Shown here: positions 44,215 to 52,217 of the stretch, one piece after another | Numbering within the stretch: position 1 is the stretch's first letter | How the letters are laid out: each line of letters opens with the position of its first letter | NCBI GenBank assembly: GCA_019359435.1 | Contig: JAHHHI010000102.1 | Coordinates: 1 to 64,000, forward strand | Reading direction: 5' to 3' | DNA from: Kaiparowitsia implicata GSE-PSE-MK54-09C | GTDB lineage: Bacteria; Cyanobacteriota; Cyanobacteriia; Elainellales; Elainellaceae | Length of the DNA: 64,000 nucleotides | Notes under the pieces: model-generated | The model's input: only the letters and a program-made list of their open reading frames with translations | Told to the model about the DNA's origin: nothing | Database searches by the model: none | Translations under genes and position numbers: made by a program

Positions 44215-45378
44215 CTACCGAACCCGCGGGAATTCGACCGCAAAGACCGAGTGGGCACCGTCATCGGACGGCTTCACGACGAATTTGCCGCCGAGCTGGT
44301 TCGTCAGGCTGCCGACGACCTTCATGCCCAACCCGGATCGCGCGAACGGGTCGAACCCTTCCGGCAGGGCCTTTCCCTCATCGCTGACACGCATCACGTA
44401 ACCGGTCTCGCCCTGGTGCTCCAGAGCGACCGTGATGACGCCCTGGCCATGCTTGGCGGCATTGGTGACGAGTTCGTTCAGGATGAGCCCCAGCGGCGCG
44501 ATTTGCTCCGTGGGCAGCTCGGTCGTGGTCGCCTCGACGACGATGGGGCCACGCCCCTCGGGCAGCATGTCGGATAGGTCCTGGCATAGCCGCCGGAGGT
44601 AGCTGGCGCATTCCGTCGTCTCGACCGTGTCGCTCATATAGATGTGCTGGTGGACCCGAGCGACGGCCGCAACGCGGCTCGCGGCCAACGCCAGCTCTGC
44701 GGATGCCTGCCCGTCGGCGACGCTGCGGCCGTGCAGCTTCAGCAGGGACGCGACCATCTGGAGGCTGTTCATGACGCGATGGTCGATCTCCTTGGCCATC
44801 ATCGCGGAGCGTCTGAGCGCATCGTCCTTCTCGTCGATGACCTCTTCCAGCTTGGAGACGGCGCGGCGCGCGGCGAGCCTGAGCTCCATCTGGTCCATCA
44901 CGCTAGCGGCGAGATCCTTGAGGTTCTCGATCTGATCCTGGCTGACGGTGCGCGGCTCCTTGTCGATGACGCAGAGGGTTCCGAGGTTGAAGCCGTTGCT
45001 CGTCTGTAGCGGGACGCCGACATAGAAGCGCAGGCCGAATTCGCTTGCGACCAGCGGGTTTGCGAGGGAGCGCGGGTCCGTCTTCGCATCGAGCAGAATC
45101 CACGGCTCGGACTGGAGGATCGCCGACGCGCAGAGCCCCGGCTTGCGGTCGATCTGACCGACGTCGACCCCGTGATGCGACTTGAACCAGATCCGGTCGT
45201 TATCAACGATGCTGATGATGGCGATCGGCACGTTGAACAGTCGCGAGGCGATCGCGGTCGTCCGGTCGAATGCGCCGTCGGGCGGGGTGTCCAGGATGTC
45301 GTAGCGGCGCACCGCCATCATCCGGGCGGCCTCGTTTTCCAGGATGATCGAGCGCGAAGGGCTGTCGACAAGCGTCAT
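44215..45378 (-). CDS. GAF-domain HisKA_2-type histidine kinase (cluster 2)
   Basis: A 387-residue soluble kinase: GAF domain about residues 25-165 (LFNVPIAIISIVDNDRIWFKS; FYVGVPLQTSNGFNLGTLCV), then AKEIDHRVMNSLQMVASLLKLH (phosphorylated His) and GLILNELVTNAAKHG with FARSGLGMKVV of the ATPase domain. The W-x-E motif of HWE kinases is not seen, so it is HisKA_2. AAGGAG is 7 nt before ATG 45378. Together with the receiver and DUF6894 genes downstream it mirrors the gene content of cluster 1. Confidence 0.9.
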   Translation of the reverse strand: MTLVDSPSRSIILENEAARMMAVRRYDILDTPPDGAFDRTTAIASRLFNVPIAIISIVDNDRIWFKSHHGVDVGQIDRKPGLCASAILQSEPWILLDAKTDPRSLANPLVASEFGLRFYVGVPLQTSNGFNLGTLCVIDKEPRTVSQDQIENLKDLAASVMDQMELRLAARRAVSKLEEVIDEKDDALRRSAMMAKEIDHRVMNSLQMVASLLKLHGRSVADGQASAELALAASRVAAVARVHQHIYMSDTVETTECASYLRRLCQDLSDMLPEGRGPIVVEATTTELPTEQIAPLGLILNELVTNAAKHGQGVITVALEHQGETGYVMRVSDEGKALPEGFDPFARSGLGMKVVGSLTNQLGGKFVVKPSDDGAHSVFAVEFPRVR

Positions 45379-45496
45379 GTGCCGGCTCCTTGAAAAGGCG
45401 AACTTCAAACTCGTACGCTGCCGCCACCTTTTTTGACAGGTTGGGATGCGTGCCCGCCGGCGTGGCCGCCGCGACGTCCTAATCGATTGGGACACG

Positions 45497-45528
45497 AAAA
45501 TGGCCCGCCGAGTGCCGCTCGACGGGCC
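45497..45528 (-). terminator. terminator of the DUF892 gene at 45549
   Basis: On the minus strand GGCCCGTCGAG, a CGGCA loop and CTCGGCGGGCC (one wobble pair) are followed by ATTTT. It begins about 20 nt after the stop codon at 45549. Confidence 0.8.
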
Positions 45529-45548
45529 TTTCCTTATACGTCGGTGAT

Positions 45549-46061
45549 TCAGGCCGCCTTCGCTTTGGGGACCGCCGCCGCATTCGTCGACGTGCTGATC
45601 TTGGTCAGCAGCTCGTCGGTCTTGGTCTCCTCGGCCAGCGTGGCGTCGAGAAGAGTGACAGCCTCCTTGTGACCGAGCTGCTGCGCCCATGCCCGAAGCG
45701 TGCCGTAGCGCGTCATCTCATAATGCTCGACGGCCTGCGCGGAAGCGACCAGACCGGCGTCGAGGGCAGGGCTGTCGGCGTAGTCTTCCATGACGGCCTT
45801 GCCTTCCTCCAGGATGCCGAGGATCGCGTCGCAGGTCTTGCCGCGGGGCGCCTTACCGATCGCTTCGAAGACGTCGCTGAGACGCTCGACGTGCCCCTCA
45901 GTCTCGGTGCGGTGCGTCTCGAAGGCCTTCTTGAGTTCGGGCGACTTCGCCGCCTTGGCCATCTTCGGCAGGGCCTTCAGGATCTGCTTCTCGGCGTAAT
46001 AGACGTCCTTGAGCATGTCGTGGAACATGTCGTCAAGGGCTTTGGGTGCGCTCGTGGCCAT
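45549..46061 (-). CDS. DUF892 ferritin-like protein (YciF type)
   Basis: A 170-residue four-helix protein: LDDMFHDMLKDVYYAEKQILKALPKM, THRTETEGHVERLSDVFE, SAQAVEHYEMTRYGTLRAWA and LAEETKTDELLTKIS. The acidic and His residues at these positions define the diiron-like site seen in YciF. It is a distinct subfamily from the two module copies. GGAGAGA precedes ATG 46061. An upstream GGAAC-N16-TGTT element is near the EcfG consensus. A relic of a similar gene lies at 41567. Confidence 0.92.
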   Translation of the reverse strand: MATSAPKALDDMFHDMLKDVYYAEKQILKALPKMAKAAKSPELKKAFETHRTETEGHVERLSDVFEAIGKAPRGKTCDAILGILEEGKAVMEDYADSPALDAGLVASAQAVEHYEMTRYGTLRAWAQQLGHKEAVTLLDATLAEETKTDELLTKISTSTNAAAVPKAKAA

Positions 46062-46392
46062 GTCGATGTCTCTCCGCGTGATAGAATGGAATGCCGGAGA
46101 AACACGGGGAGGCGCATCAAGTTCCGCGCGCGCGTCTTGTATCGACCACAGGCTTCCGGGACTGGCGAATATCAAGGGGCTGGCCGGCGCTTAAAACGGA
46201 AATGTACATGATCGCGGCGCAGCTGCGGATGACATGCGAACTTCAACCGCGCGTCGAGCGCGCGTCGAGGGAGGGTCGATCCGGCACAGCACCTCGCCTT
46301 GGGCCGTAGGCCTCGGCGGCCAAACCAACGACCTCACCGTAGTCTTACGCGTGATCGGCCGCTGCGCCGGGCCTGAGCCATCGTGCTGGAGC
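46062..46392. other. 331-nt stretch without a recognised gene
   Basis: I see the upstream region of the DUF892 gene on the left side and no supported coding sequence in the remainder; short open frames lack ribosome sites and family similarity. A CGCGCGTCGAG-type direct repeat occurs near 46246-46270. Confidence 0.5.
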
Positions 46393-46572
46393 TTAATTCC
46401 GGTCCCTTTTCGATTTTTCGGATTCTGGAAAGGCTAACTTTGCGACCTCGTCGGGTGGCATTGTTTCGGCCATCCTTTTAGCCTCTCCACCTAGAGCTTT
46501 CGTCAGCTCTGGCTTCTTTTGGGCAGCATACGCGGCCCCCGCAGCTCGACTCTTTTCGCGCGGATCGATCAT
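46393..46572 (-). CDS. small DUF3008-like stress protein, module copy 2
   Basis: A 59-residue basic protein: MIDPREKSRAAGAAYAAQ, KKPELTKALGGEAKRMAETM, VAKLAFPESEKS. Intact counterpart of the frameshifted gene at 3261. GAGGAGG lies 5 nt before the ATG. It is divergent from the DUF892 gene at 46695 and a GGAAC-N16-GGTT element (46607-46631) lies 35 nt upstream. Confidence 0.78.
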   Translation of the reverse strand: MIDPREKSRAAGAAYAAQKKPELTKALGGEAKRMAETMPPDEVAKLAFPESEKSKRDRN

Positions 46573-46606
46573 ATTTTCCTCCTCGGCTTCGTCTAATTCC
46601 CGGATG

Positions 46607-46631
46607 AACCGCGCATGATGATCCATGTTCC
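46607..46631 (-). promoter_or_regulatory. candidate EcfG promoter, weak -10, for the 46393 gene
   Basis: Minus-strand GGAAC, 16 nt, GGTT: one mismatch to consensus. The -35 elements of this and the next site are 8 nt apart, forming a divergent promoter pair as in module copy 1. Confidence 0.5.
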
Positions 46632-46639
46632 GATATGGC

Positions 46640-46665
46640 GGAACATTGCGCAGTAGCCATACGTT
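46640..46665 (+). promoter_or_regulatory. EcfG-type general stress promoter of the second DUF892 module
   Basis: GGAAC (46640-46644), 17 nt, CGTT (46662-46665), exact consensus, 29 nt before the ATG at 46695. Confidence 0.75.
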
Positions 46666-46694
46666 TGCGAGCCATCACCAAGAGGAGGTTTTTT

Positions 46695-47204
46695 ATGCCT
46701 ACCAAAGAAGAACACCTGATGGCATGGCTGCGCGATGCCCATGCCATGGAAAAACAGGCAGAGACGATGCTCTCGGCAATGGCAGGCCGCATCGGAAACT
46801 ACCCGGACGTGAAAGCAAAGATCGAGGCGCACTTGGCCGAGACGAGCAGGCAGGCCGATATGCTTCACTCGTGCATCGAGAGGCGAGGTGGCGATATCTC
46901 CACCCTGAAGGACCTCATGGGTAAGTTCGTGGCCATGGGCCAAGGGATGAGCGGCGCCTTTGTAGATGACGAAATCGTCAAAGGTTCGATGGCGAGCTAT
47001 ACATTCGAACAGATGGAAATCGCCGCCTACAAGGTTCTCATTGCGGCGGCAGAAGCGTGCGGCGATCCAGAGACCAGCGCGGTGTGCCAGCGCATCCTTC
47101 AAGAGGAGGAGGCTATGGCTAGATGGTTTAGCGAAAATCTTCCCGGCGTGACGGAGAAGTTTTTGGCACGCTCGCAGATGCCTGACACTACGGCGAAACA
47201 CTAG
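46695..47204 (+). CDS. DUF892 ferritin-like stress protein (YciE/YciF type), module copy 2
   Basis: A 169-residue protein nearly identical in plan to 2629-3138: MPTKEEHLMAWLRDAHAMEK, HLAETSRQADMLHSCIERRGG, MGQGMSGAFVDDEIVKGS, EQMEIAAYKVL and the shared ending QMPDTTAKH. AGAGGAGG lies upstream of the ATG. It is followed, on the same strand, by the 74-residue gene. The high identity at the DNA level suggests a duplication within the lineage rather than two old paralogues. Confidence 0.92.
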   Translation: MPTKEEHLMAWLRDAHAMEKQAETMLSAMAGRIGNYPDVKAKIEAHLAETSRQADMLHSCIERRGGDISTLKDLMGKFVAMGQGMSGAFVDDEIVKGSMASYTFEQMEIAAYKVLIAAAEACGDPETSAVCQRILQEEEAMARWFSENLPGVTEKFLARSQMPDTTAKH

Positions 47205-47272
47205 CGTCTATGCGGGTGCGGCTCTGCTGCGGCCCGCAGTTCACCACCCACACAGATGTCCTGTGCAAAAAC

Positions 47273-47497
47273 ATGATTACCGCATATTCGACCGGAAATG
47301 AGAGAAGTCGCGACGAGGCCATCCATCGGCTCCGCACGGAGTTATTGACAGCCGAAGAGACGTTGACCCTCTGGAAGGTGATCGAGGATTGGAATGAAGT
47401 GGTTCGCCTTTTCAGGCGTCCACCTGTCAACGACAACACGCGTCGAAGTCCCCCTCAAGTTGATGGCGGTAGTTGGGGAAGCGATTTTTTTTTATAA
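47273..47497 (+). CDS. conserved 74-residue protein, module copy 2
   Basis: Begins MITAYSTGNERSRDEAIHRL, contains LWKVIEDWNEVVRLFRR and PVNDN, and ends WGSDFFL; it matches 2342-2557 except for a short insertion before the tail. It is 68 nt downstream of the DUF892 gene and has no clear ribosome site, so translation may depend on the upstream gene. Unknown function. Confidence 0.7.
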   Translation: MITAYSTGNERSRDEAIHRLRTELLTAEETLTLWKVIEDWNEVVRLFRRPPVNDNTRRSPPQVDGGSWGSDFFL

Positions 47498-47701
47498 AAG
47501 CAGCAAAGCTGCAATACCTGCGGCTCCGTCCAAGCTCGTTGGTTTCAATTCTGGCGTTTGCATCCGTCGTGCCATGGCCGGCTCTTACGAAATGGTCGGC
47601 CCCCCAGCGCACCCCTCGACCTCGGCCGGTGATTTAGCAGGGCGCCGTTGTCGAGTTGGTATGGCCTAACGAACCGCGATGCCCGTGAATTATCTGAAGG
47701 C

Positions 47702-47920
47702 ATGATGACTATGCCATCAATCGCTGAAACGCTGCGATGGTCACGCGGTTCAGAGCCGCATGCAATCACATTCACCGACGATGCACGCCATGCTCGCGTC
47801 GGCAAAAAACCACCAGGCGGCCAAGGTAGGTCGGCCCTCTCATCGCTTGGTCGGATGCAGGCGGCAGCGGGAAACTTGATCGAGATGCTCCTGCGGCCCG
47901 CCCCGCTGAAACGTAATTGA
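47702..47920 (+). CDS. small hypothetical protein, doubtful
   Basis: A basic 72-residue open frame (MPSIAETLRWSRGSEPHAITF; GRMQAAAGNLIEMLLRP). GAAGG lies close to the first ATG; ATGs at 47705 and 47711 have better spacing. No family is recognised. It is listed because it fills the gap before the transporter gene and has a plausible ribosome site. Confidence 0.35.
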   Translation: MMTMPSIAETLRWSRGSEPHAITFTDDARHARVGKKPPGGQGRSALSSLGRMQAAAGNLIEMLLRPAPLKRN

Positions 47921-47962
47921 ACGGCGTGCGTTGACGGGAGCTACTCTCGCCCGGCGGTTCCC

Positions 47963-49740
47963 ATGTCGCATGCCCAAATTGCGTCCGTGACGCTCGTCGC
48001 TTTGATGATGGTTGCCTTTTTGTGGGGCCGTTTCCGCTACGACATCGTGGCACTCGTTGGACTGCTGGCCGGTCTTGGGCTTGGCATCATACCCGCCTCG
48101 GAAGCATTCAAGGGGTTCTCCGACGACATCGTCATTATCGTCGGCAGTGCGCTTGTTGTCAGCCTGGCAGTCGCCCGCTCACGCTTGATTGAGAATGCCG
48201 TCGGCAAGCTTTCGCCGCATTTGAAATCGACGCAGCTTCAGGTCGCATTTTTAGTCGTGTCCGTGGCGATCATGTCCGCGGTGATCAAGAACATCGGTGC
48301 GCTGGCGATGATGCTCCCGATTGCCTACCAGTTTGCGCGCAAGCAGGGGATTTCGCCTTCCACTTTTTTAATGCCGATGGCGTTCGCGTCTTTGCTGGGC
48401 GGCATCGTTACGCTGGTCGGGACGTCGCCCAACATCATCGTCTCGCGGGTCCGGTCCGAGATGCTCGGGCAGCCCTTTTCGATGTTCGACTTCACCCCGG
48501 TCGGGATCGTCGTGGCTGCCTTCGGATGCGCCTTCCTGACGCTTGCCTATCGTCTGTTGCCATCGGATCGCCGTGGCTCAGTGGGCATGTCCCAGGCTCT
48601 CGACATCAAGGATTACGTCACCGAGGCCATGGTGGAAGAAACTTCGGAACTCGCTCGCAAGACCATCGCCGACCTGCGCGCGCTGGGCGACGACGAGGTT
48701 CACGTCATCGCCATCTTGCGTCAGAAGCGGGAAATGCCCGCGCCCTTGCCCGATGCGACGCTTCGTCCCGGGGATATCGTGCTGCTGCGTGGCGAGACGC
48801 AGGCACTCGAAAATATCGTGGCCGAAGGTGGCCTTAAACTCGTTGGTCGAGACCGCCCTACGGAGAAACCGGGCAATCAGGAACCCGCTTTGACGAGCGA
48901 GGCCATCCTCGGGCCGAGTTCCCCCTTGATCGGCCAAACGGCGAGCGATTTCGGTCTTCATGCGCGCTACGCATCAATCTTCTGGCCGTCAGCCGTTCGC
49001 GCGAACGGCTGACGGATCGCATAAGGGATATCCGGTTACGGGCGGGCGACATCCTGGTGCTTCAAGGAGACCAGGATCTGCTACCCGAGCGTTTCGGAGA
49101 CCTAGGCTTATTACCGTTGGCTGATCGAGCAGTCTCCTTGGGCGGCAAGCGCCGCGTTCTCGTTACGTCGGCAATAGTAGTTGGAGCAGTCGTCGCGCTG
49201 GCACTTGGACTTGCGACGGTGCCGATCGTCTTCTTCACTGCCGCAGTACTCCTGATCGCATTCAAATCCGTTCCGCTCCGTGATGCTTATAGCACCATCG
49301 ACGCACCGATCCTTCTGATGCTCGCGGCCTTGATCCCGATCAGCGACACCTTGCGGACGACCGGAACGACCGATCTCCTGGCGTCCTCGCTTGCACAGGT
49401 TGGAAGTGGGCTGCCGGGTTGGGCTGCGCTCGCTTTGATCGTCGCGACCACGATGGCGCTGACGCCGTTCCTCAACAATGCCGCGACCGTACTGGTCATG
49501 GCGCCGATAGCGGCGGGGTTCGCGACCAAACTCGGCTACAAGCCAGATGCCTTCTTGATGGCCTGCGCGATCGGCGCGGCAAGCGACTTCCTCACGCCGA
49601 TCGGCCATCAGTGCAATACGCTCGTCATGGGACCGGGCGGCTATCGCTTCAGTGATTACCCTCGCTTGGGCGCCCCCCTGACACTGCTCGTCCTCCTCAT
49701 ATCGGTGCCGATGCTCATCCTGATATGGCCGCTGAAGTGA
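47963..49740 (+). pseudogene. SLC13/DASS-type anion transporter with RCK_C domains, frameshifted
   Basis: About 592 codons of a divalent-anion:Na+ symporter family protein. The N-terminal half has hydrophobic helices (IVALVGLLAGLGLGIIP; IVIIVGSALVVSLAVA; NIGALAMMLPIAYQFA) and the LVGTSPNIIVSRVR motif, then TrkA-C type regulatory segments (HVIAILRQKREMP; PGDIVLLRGE). At 48972 one base is missing: the frame stops at 49012, while INLLAVSRSRERLTDRI, a second RCK_C block and the C-terminal helices with LTPFLNNAATVLVMAPIA and TPIGHQCNTLVMGPGGY continue to 49740. Either a decayed gene or a sequencing error; all other motifs look sound. Confidence 0.85.
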
Positions 49741-49792
49741 GTGAATTAACCGGATGCATCCACCCGGCAATGGCTATCCTGGAGCAATTAGC

Positions 49793-50152
49793 GTGAAGCA
49801 TTTCATCGCGACGTACGATATCGAGGCGGCCCCCGGCGACCCGCACCGGCGCTTTCTCGAAGCGGCCTTGGCGCGAGGATGGCGCGCCACTCTTGGTGGC
49901 GCAGGACAGTTCGAGCGGCTGCCGTCTAACACGCTCCTCGGCGAGTTCAGCGACCTTGATCGCGCTCACCAAACTTTCGAGATTGCAATCGCCGATGCTT
50001 CCGCAGTCATGTCGCCCGCCAAAATCAACGTCGAGCGTCGATATATCGTTGAGCGAGTGCCAGCCGGCCGTCTTAAAGCAACTAAAAGGCAATGGGTCAA
50101 AACCAATATCGCGCGGCTGAATACGCTCCTGCGGCCTAAATCCTCGACCTAA
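49793..50152 (+). CDS. hypothetical protein, possible ferredoxin-like fold
   Basis: A 119-residue protein from a GTG start with GGAG upstream: KHFIATYDIEAAPGDPHRRFLEAAL, ERLPSNTLLGEFSDLDRAHQTFE, KINVERRYIVERV. The beta-alpha-beta order with a LPSNT-containing loop recalls small ferredoxin-like proteins of the Cas2/GhoS kind, but key residues cannot be confirmed and there is no CRISPR or toxin gene. Placed 53 nt after the transporter. Confidence 0.5.
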   Translation: MKHFIATYDIEAAPGDPHRRFLEAALARGWRATLGGAGQFERLPSNTLLGEFSDLDRAHQTFEIAIADASAVMSPAKINVERRYIVERVPAGRLKATKRQWVKTNIARLNTLLRPKSST

Positions 50153-50490
50153 CATCACCGCTCGTCTTCGCAACTGACCGCCGATCTCACCGGGGTGATG
50201 TGTGTAACCAAGGCTTACTGCAGCCTGCGTCGCTCAAGATTCAAAATCTGAAACTCCTCCATTGGAGGCGCGTTTTCAGCGAGCATTTTCCGATTGGGGG
50301 CGATCGGCAAACTTGCCGCGTCCCGGTTTCCTGATAGGCGCTTCGCCGACTGGCCGATGATCGGATTGAGGTTGACTTCTCCTACAGCGCCGAAGTGAAC
50401 TTATCATTCGAAAAAACGTTACGGGCCTCGATGGCGTCGATGCCGGGACCATAGGCACAATCGCTTTTCGAGGATGCTTGGAGGCACGGA
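50153..50490. other. 338-nt stretch without a recognised gene
   Basis: No supported coding sequence. A small hairpin CCTCC-ATT-GGAGG near 50257-50270 followed by CGCGTTTT could be a weak terminator. AT-richer sequence near 50390-50420 may hold the promoter of the gene at 50491. Confidence 0.4.
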
Positions 50491-50949
50491 ATGGACGCGT
50501 TTCTGGTCAAATCCCTCATCTCGGGCAGTGTCGTGAGCGGCGTAACGACGGCTGTCCTCGCTCTTCTGGCACGTGTCGGGGGTGGGCATCCGGTCCAGCC
50601 CGTCAATTCGACGAGCCACTGGTACTGGGGTGAGGCTGCGGGACGCTCTCGCGCTATCGACCTTGGCCATACCTTGCTTGGGTTCGCTACCCATCACGGC
50701 GCATCAGTTTTTTGGGCGGGTGTCTATCAAGCGATCCGCCGGGTCCGTCCTGAGCGGTCGGTGGTGGTGGATGCCGTGGGGGTATCGGCCATCGCTGCGC
50801 TCGTCGACTATGGCCTGGTCCCTAAGCGACTGACCCCGGGCTGGGAGAAGGTTGTTGCGCCAAGCTCGATTGCCATAGCCTACGTAGCCATGGCCGTAGC
50901 GCTTTGGGCGACGTCGCCGCGCGACCAGCCAGAGGATGATGGCAGATGA
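50491..50949 (+). CDS. integral membrane protein of unknown function
   Basis: A 152-residue protein with about four membrane segments (LISGSVVSGVTTAVLALLA; LGHTLLGFATHHGASVFWAGV; VVVDAVGVSAIAALVDYGL; IAIAYVAMAVALWAT). TTGGAGG lies about 7 nt before the ATG. The stop overlaps the next gene by 4 nt (ATGA), so the two membrane proteins are coupled. No family firmly recognised. Confidence 0.7.
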   Translation: MDAFLVKSLISGSVVSGVTTAVLALLARVGGGHPVQPVNSTSHWYWGEAAGRSRAIDLGHTLLGFATHHGASVFWAGVYQAIRRVRPERSVVVDAVGVSAIAALVDYGLVPKRLTPGWEKVVAPSSIAIAYVAMAVALWATSPRDQPEDDGR

Positions 50950-51509
50950 GCTCTCTCGGCGAAAAGATGCTGTTGGGTGCTCTGGCCGGCTTTGCGGCGA
51001 CTTTGCCGATGACATGCGCAATGAGGCGCATGCATGAACGGCTCCCCGTTAAGGAGCGGTACCCGCTGCCCCCCCGAGAGTTGGCCGAGGACCTGCCACG
51101 CTTCGGCTTGCGAACCTCGACGGCGACTCTGCTCCATCATTTTCTTTATGGCGCAGGGGCTGGCGGCGCTCTCGCCGCCTTAACCGCCCGACGCGACGCC
51201 GGAACGGGAGCCGTCTTTGGAGTGGGCGTTTGGATGGCAAGTTATCTCGGCTGGATACCAGGAATAGGCATCCTCCGCCCCAGCACCGATCACCCCGTCC
51301 GCCGCAATGGACTAATGCTTGTAGCCCATCTGGTTTGGGGAGCCTGCCTGGCGTTCGGGCTACGAGAACTCGAACTGGCGCAGACGAAGAGCTTCGCGCG
51401 GTCCACAAGCGCCTATCCCCATCTGAAAGATCGCTGGAGGAGCCACGATGAATACCGCCAACCTTCAGATGGAAGGACTATTGCTTGCGATTGCGGCCCT
51501 ATGCGGTGA
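50946..51509 (+). CDS. membrane protein, YagU/DUF1440-like
   Basis: A 187-residue protein with hydrophobic helices (MLLGALAGFAATLPMTCAM; LHHFLYGAGAGGALAAL; VFGVGVWMASYLGWIPG; LMLVAHLVWGACLAFGL). The first helix and PLPPRELAEDL resemble YagU/DUF1440 inner-membrane proteins. The last 30 residues are hydrophilic, out of character, and overlap the next gene by 62 nt in another frame; the natural end may have been nearer 51400. Confidence 0.65.
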   Translation: MSSLGEKMLLGALAGFAATLPMTCAMRRMHERLPVKERYPLPPRELAEDLPRFGLRTSTATLLHHFLYGAGAGGALAALTARRDAGTGAVFGVGVWMASYLGWIPGIGILRPSTDHPVRRNGLMLVAHLVWGACLAFGLRELELAQTKSFARSTSAYPHLKDRWRSHDEYRQPSDGRTIACDCGPMR

Positions 51510-51738
51510 GTTGCGGCGCAAGAATGTCCTTAGCGAGGGTGAGATTGAAGCAGCGCTCGACCATGCCGAGAAGGGCACTTCAGCACGGGTGTCCGAGTTG
51601 AGCGACGCCAATGTCGAGGCAATTCACTTCCCGATCCGCTTTCTTCGCCTGGCGTTGCAACGCGACGGTCAAGCGCTCGACTTCCGAACGATCGCAGCGG
51701 AAATCGGTCGCCTGCGGGACCGGCCATTGCCGCCTTAG
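51448..51738 (+). CDS. small hypothetical protein
   Basis: A 96-residue helical protein: MNTANLQMEGLLLAIAALCGELRRKNVLSEG-type start with VLSEGEIEAALDHAEKG, then IHFPIRFLRLALQ. GGAGGAG lies 5 nt before the ATG, so translation is likely despite the overlap with the membrane protein gene. No family recognised. It converges on the DUF2269 gene with a 4-nt overlap. Confidence 0.65.
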   Translation: MNTANLQMEGLLLAIAALCGELRRKNVLSEGEIEAALDHAEKGTSARVSELSDANVEAIHFPIRFLRLALQRDGQALDFRTIAAEIGRLRDRPLPP

Positions 51739-52217
51739 CCGAACAGCGTGATGGCGGGTCTGGCAATCATCAGCCACAGAATACCAAGTATCGCGCCGAA
51801 GGCCGGGAAGCCGAAGATAAACCAGGTCCAGAACAGGACGTTATAATTGGCGGGCAAGGGCGATCCGGTCGCCTCCGCTGCTTCGGCCAGATCGCGCATC
51901 CGCATCTGCATGACCACGACGGGCAGCCAGAAGACGCCTATGGCGAAGTAGAGGATGATCGACAGCACGATCCAGCCTTCGCCGAGATCGTATCCCACCT
52001 CCCGCGCCAGCAAGACCCCGGTGATCGGTTGGGCGACCACTGCAGTGGCCGTAAACAAGAAGTCGGCGGTCACCACGATCCTGGCCACGCCGGCGATCTT
52101 GGTCACATTGCCGGTGGCATGTGCCATCACCATGAAGAAGGCGATGCCAGCCCCTGTTCCGATAAGGACAATTGCCCCGATGACGTGGGCGAATTTCAAG
52201 AGGAGATAAGTCGTCAT
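51735..52217 (-). CDS. DUF2269 family membrane protein
   Basis: A 160-residue protein with four hydrophobic helices: LLKFAHVIGAIVLIGTGAGIAFF, VVTADFLFTATAVVAQPITG, GWIVLSIILYFAIGVFWLPV and FIFGFPAFGAILGILWLM. The HVIGAIVLIGTG opening and the middle helix fit DUF2269. The start overlaps the stop of the upstream SDR-DoxX gene (ATGA), so the two form an operon. Function unknown; such pairs may act in redox-linked membrane processes. Confidence 0.82.
   Translation of the reverse strand: MTTYLLLKFAHVIGAIVLIGTGAGIAFFMVMAHATGNVTKIAGVARIVVTADFLFTATAVVAQPITGVLLAREVGYDLGEGWIVLSIILYFAIGVFWLPVVVMQMRMRDLAEAAEATGSPLPANYNVLFWTWFIFGFPAFGAILGILWLMIARPAITLFG

Noticed and set aside
49793-50152. Cas2-like nuclease hypothesis for the small ferredoxin-like protein
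   Set aside because: No CRISPR repeats or other cas genes are present and the N-terminal catalytic Asp pattern cannot be confirmed.
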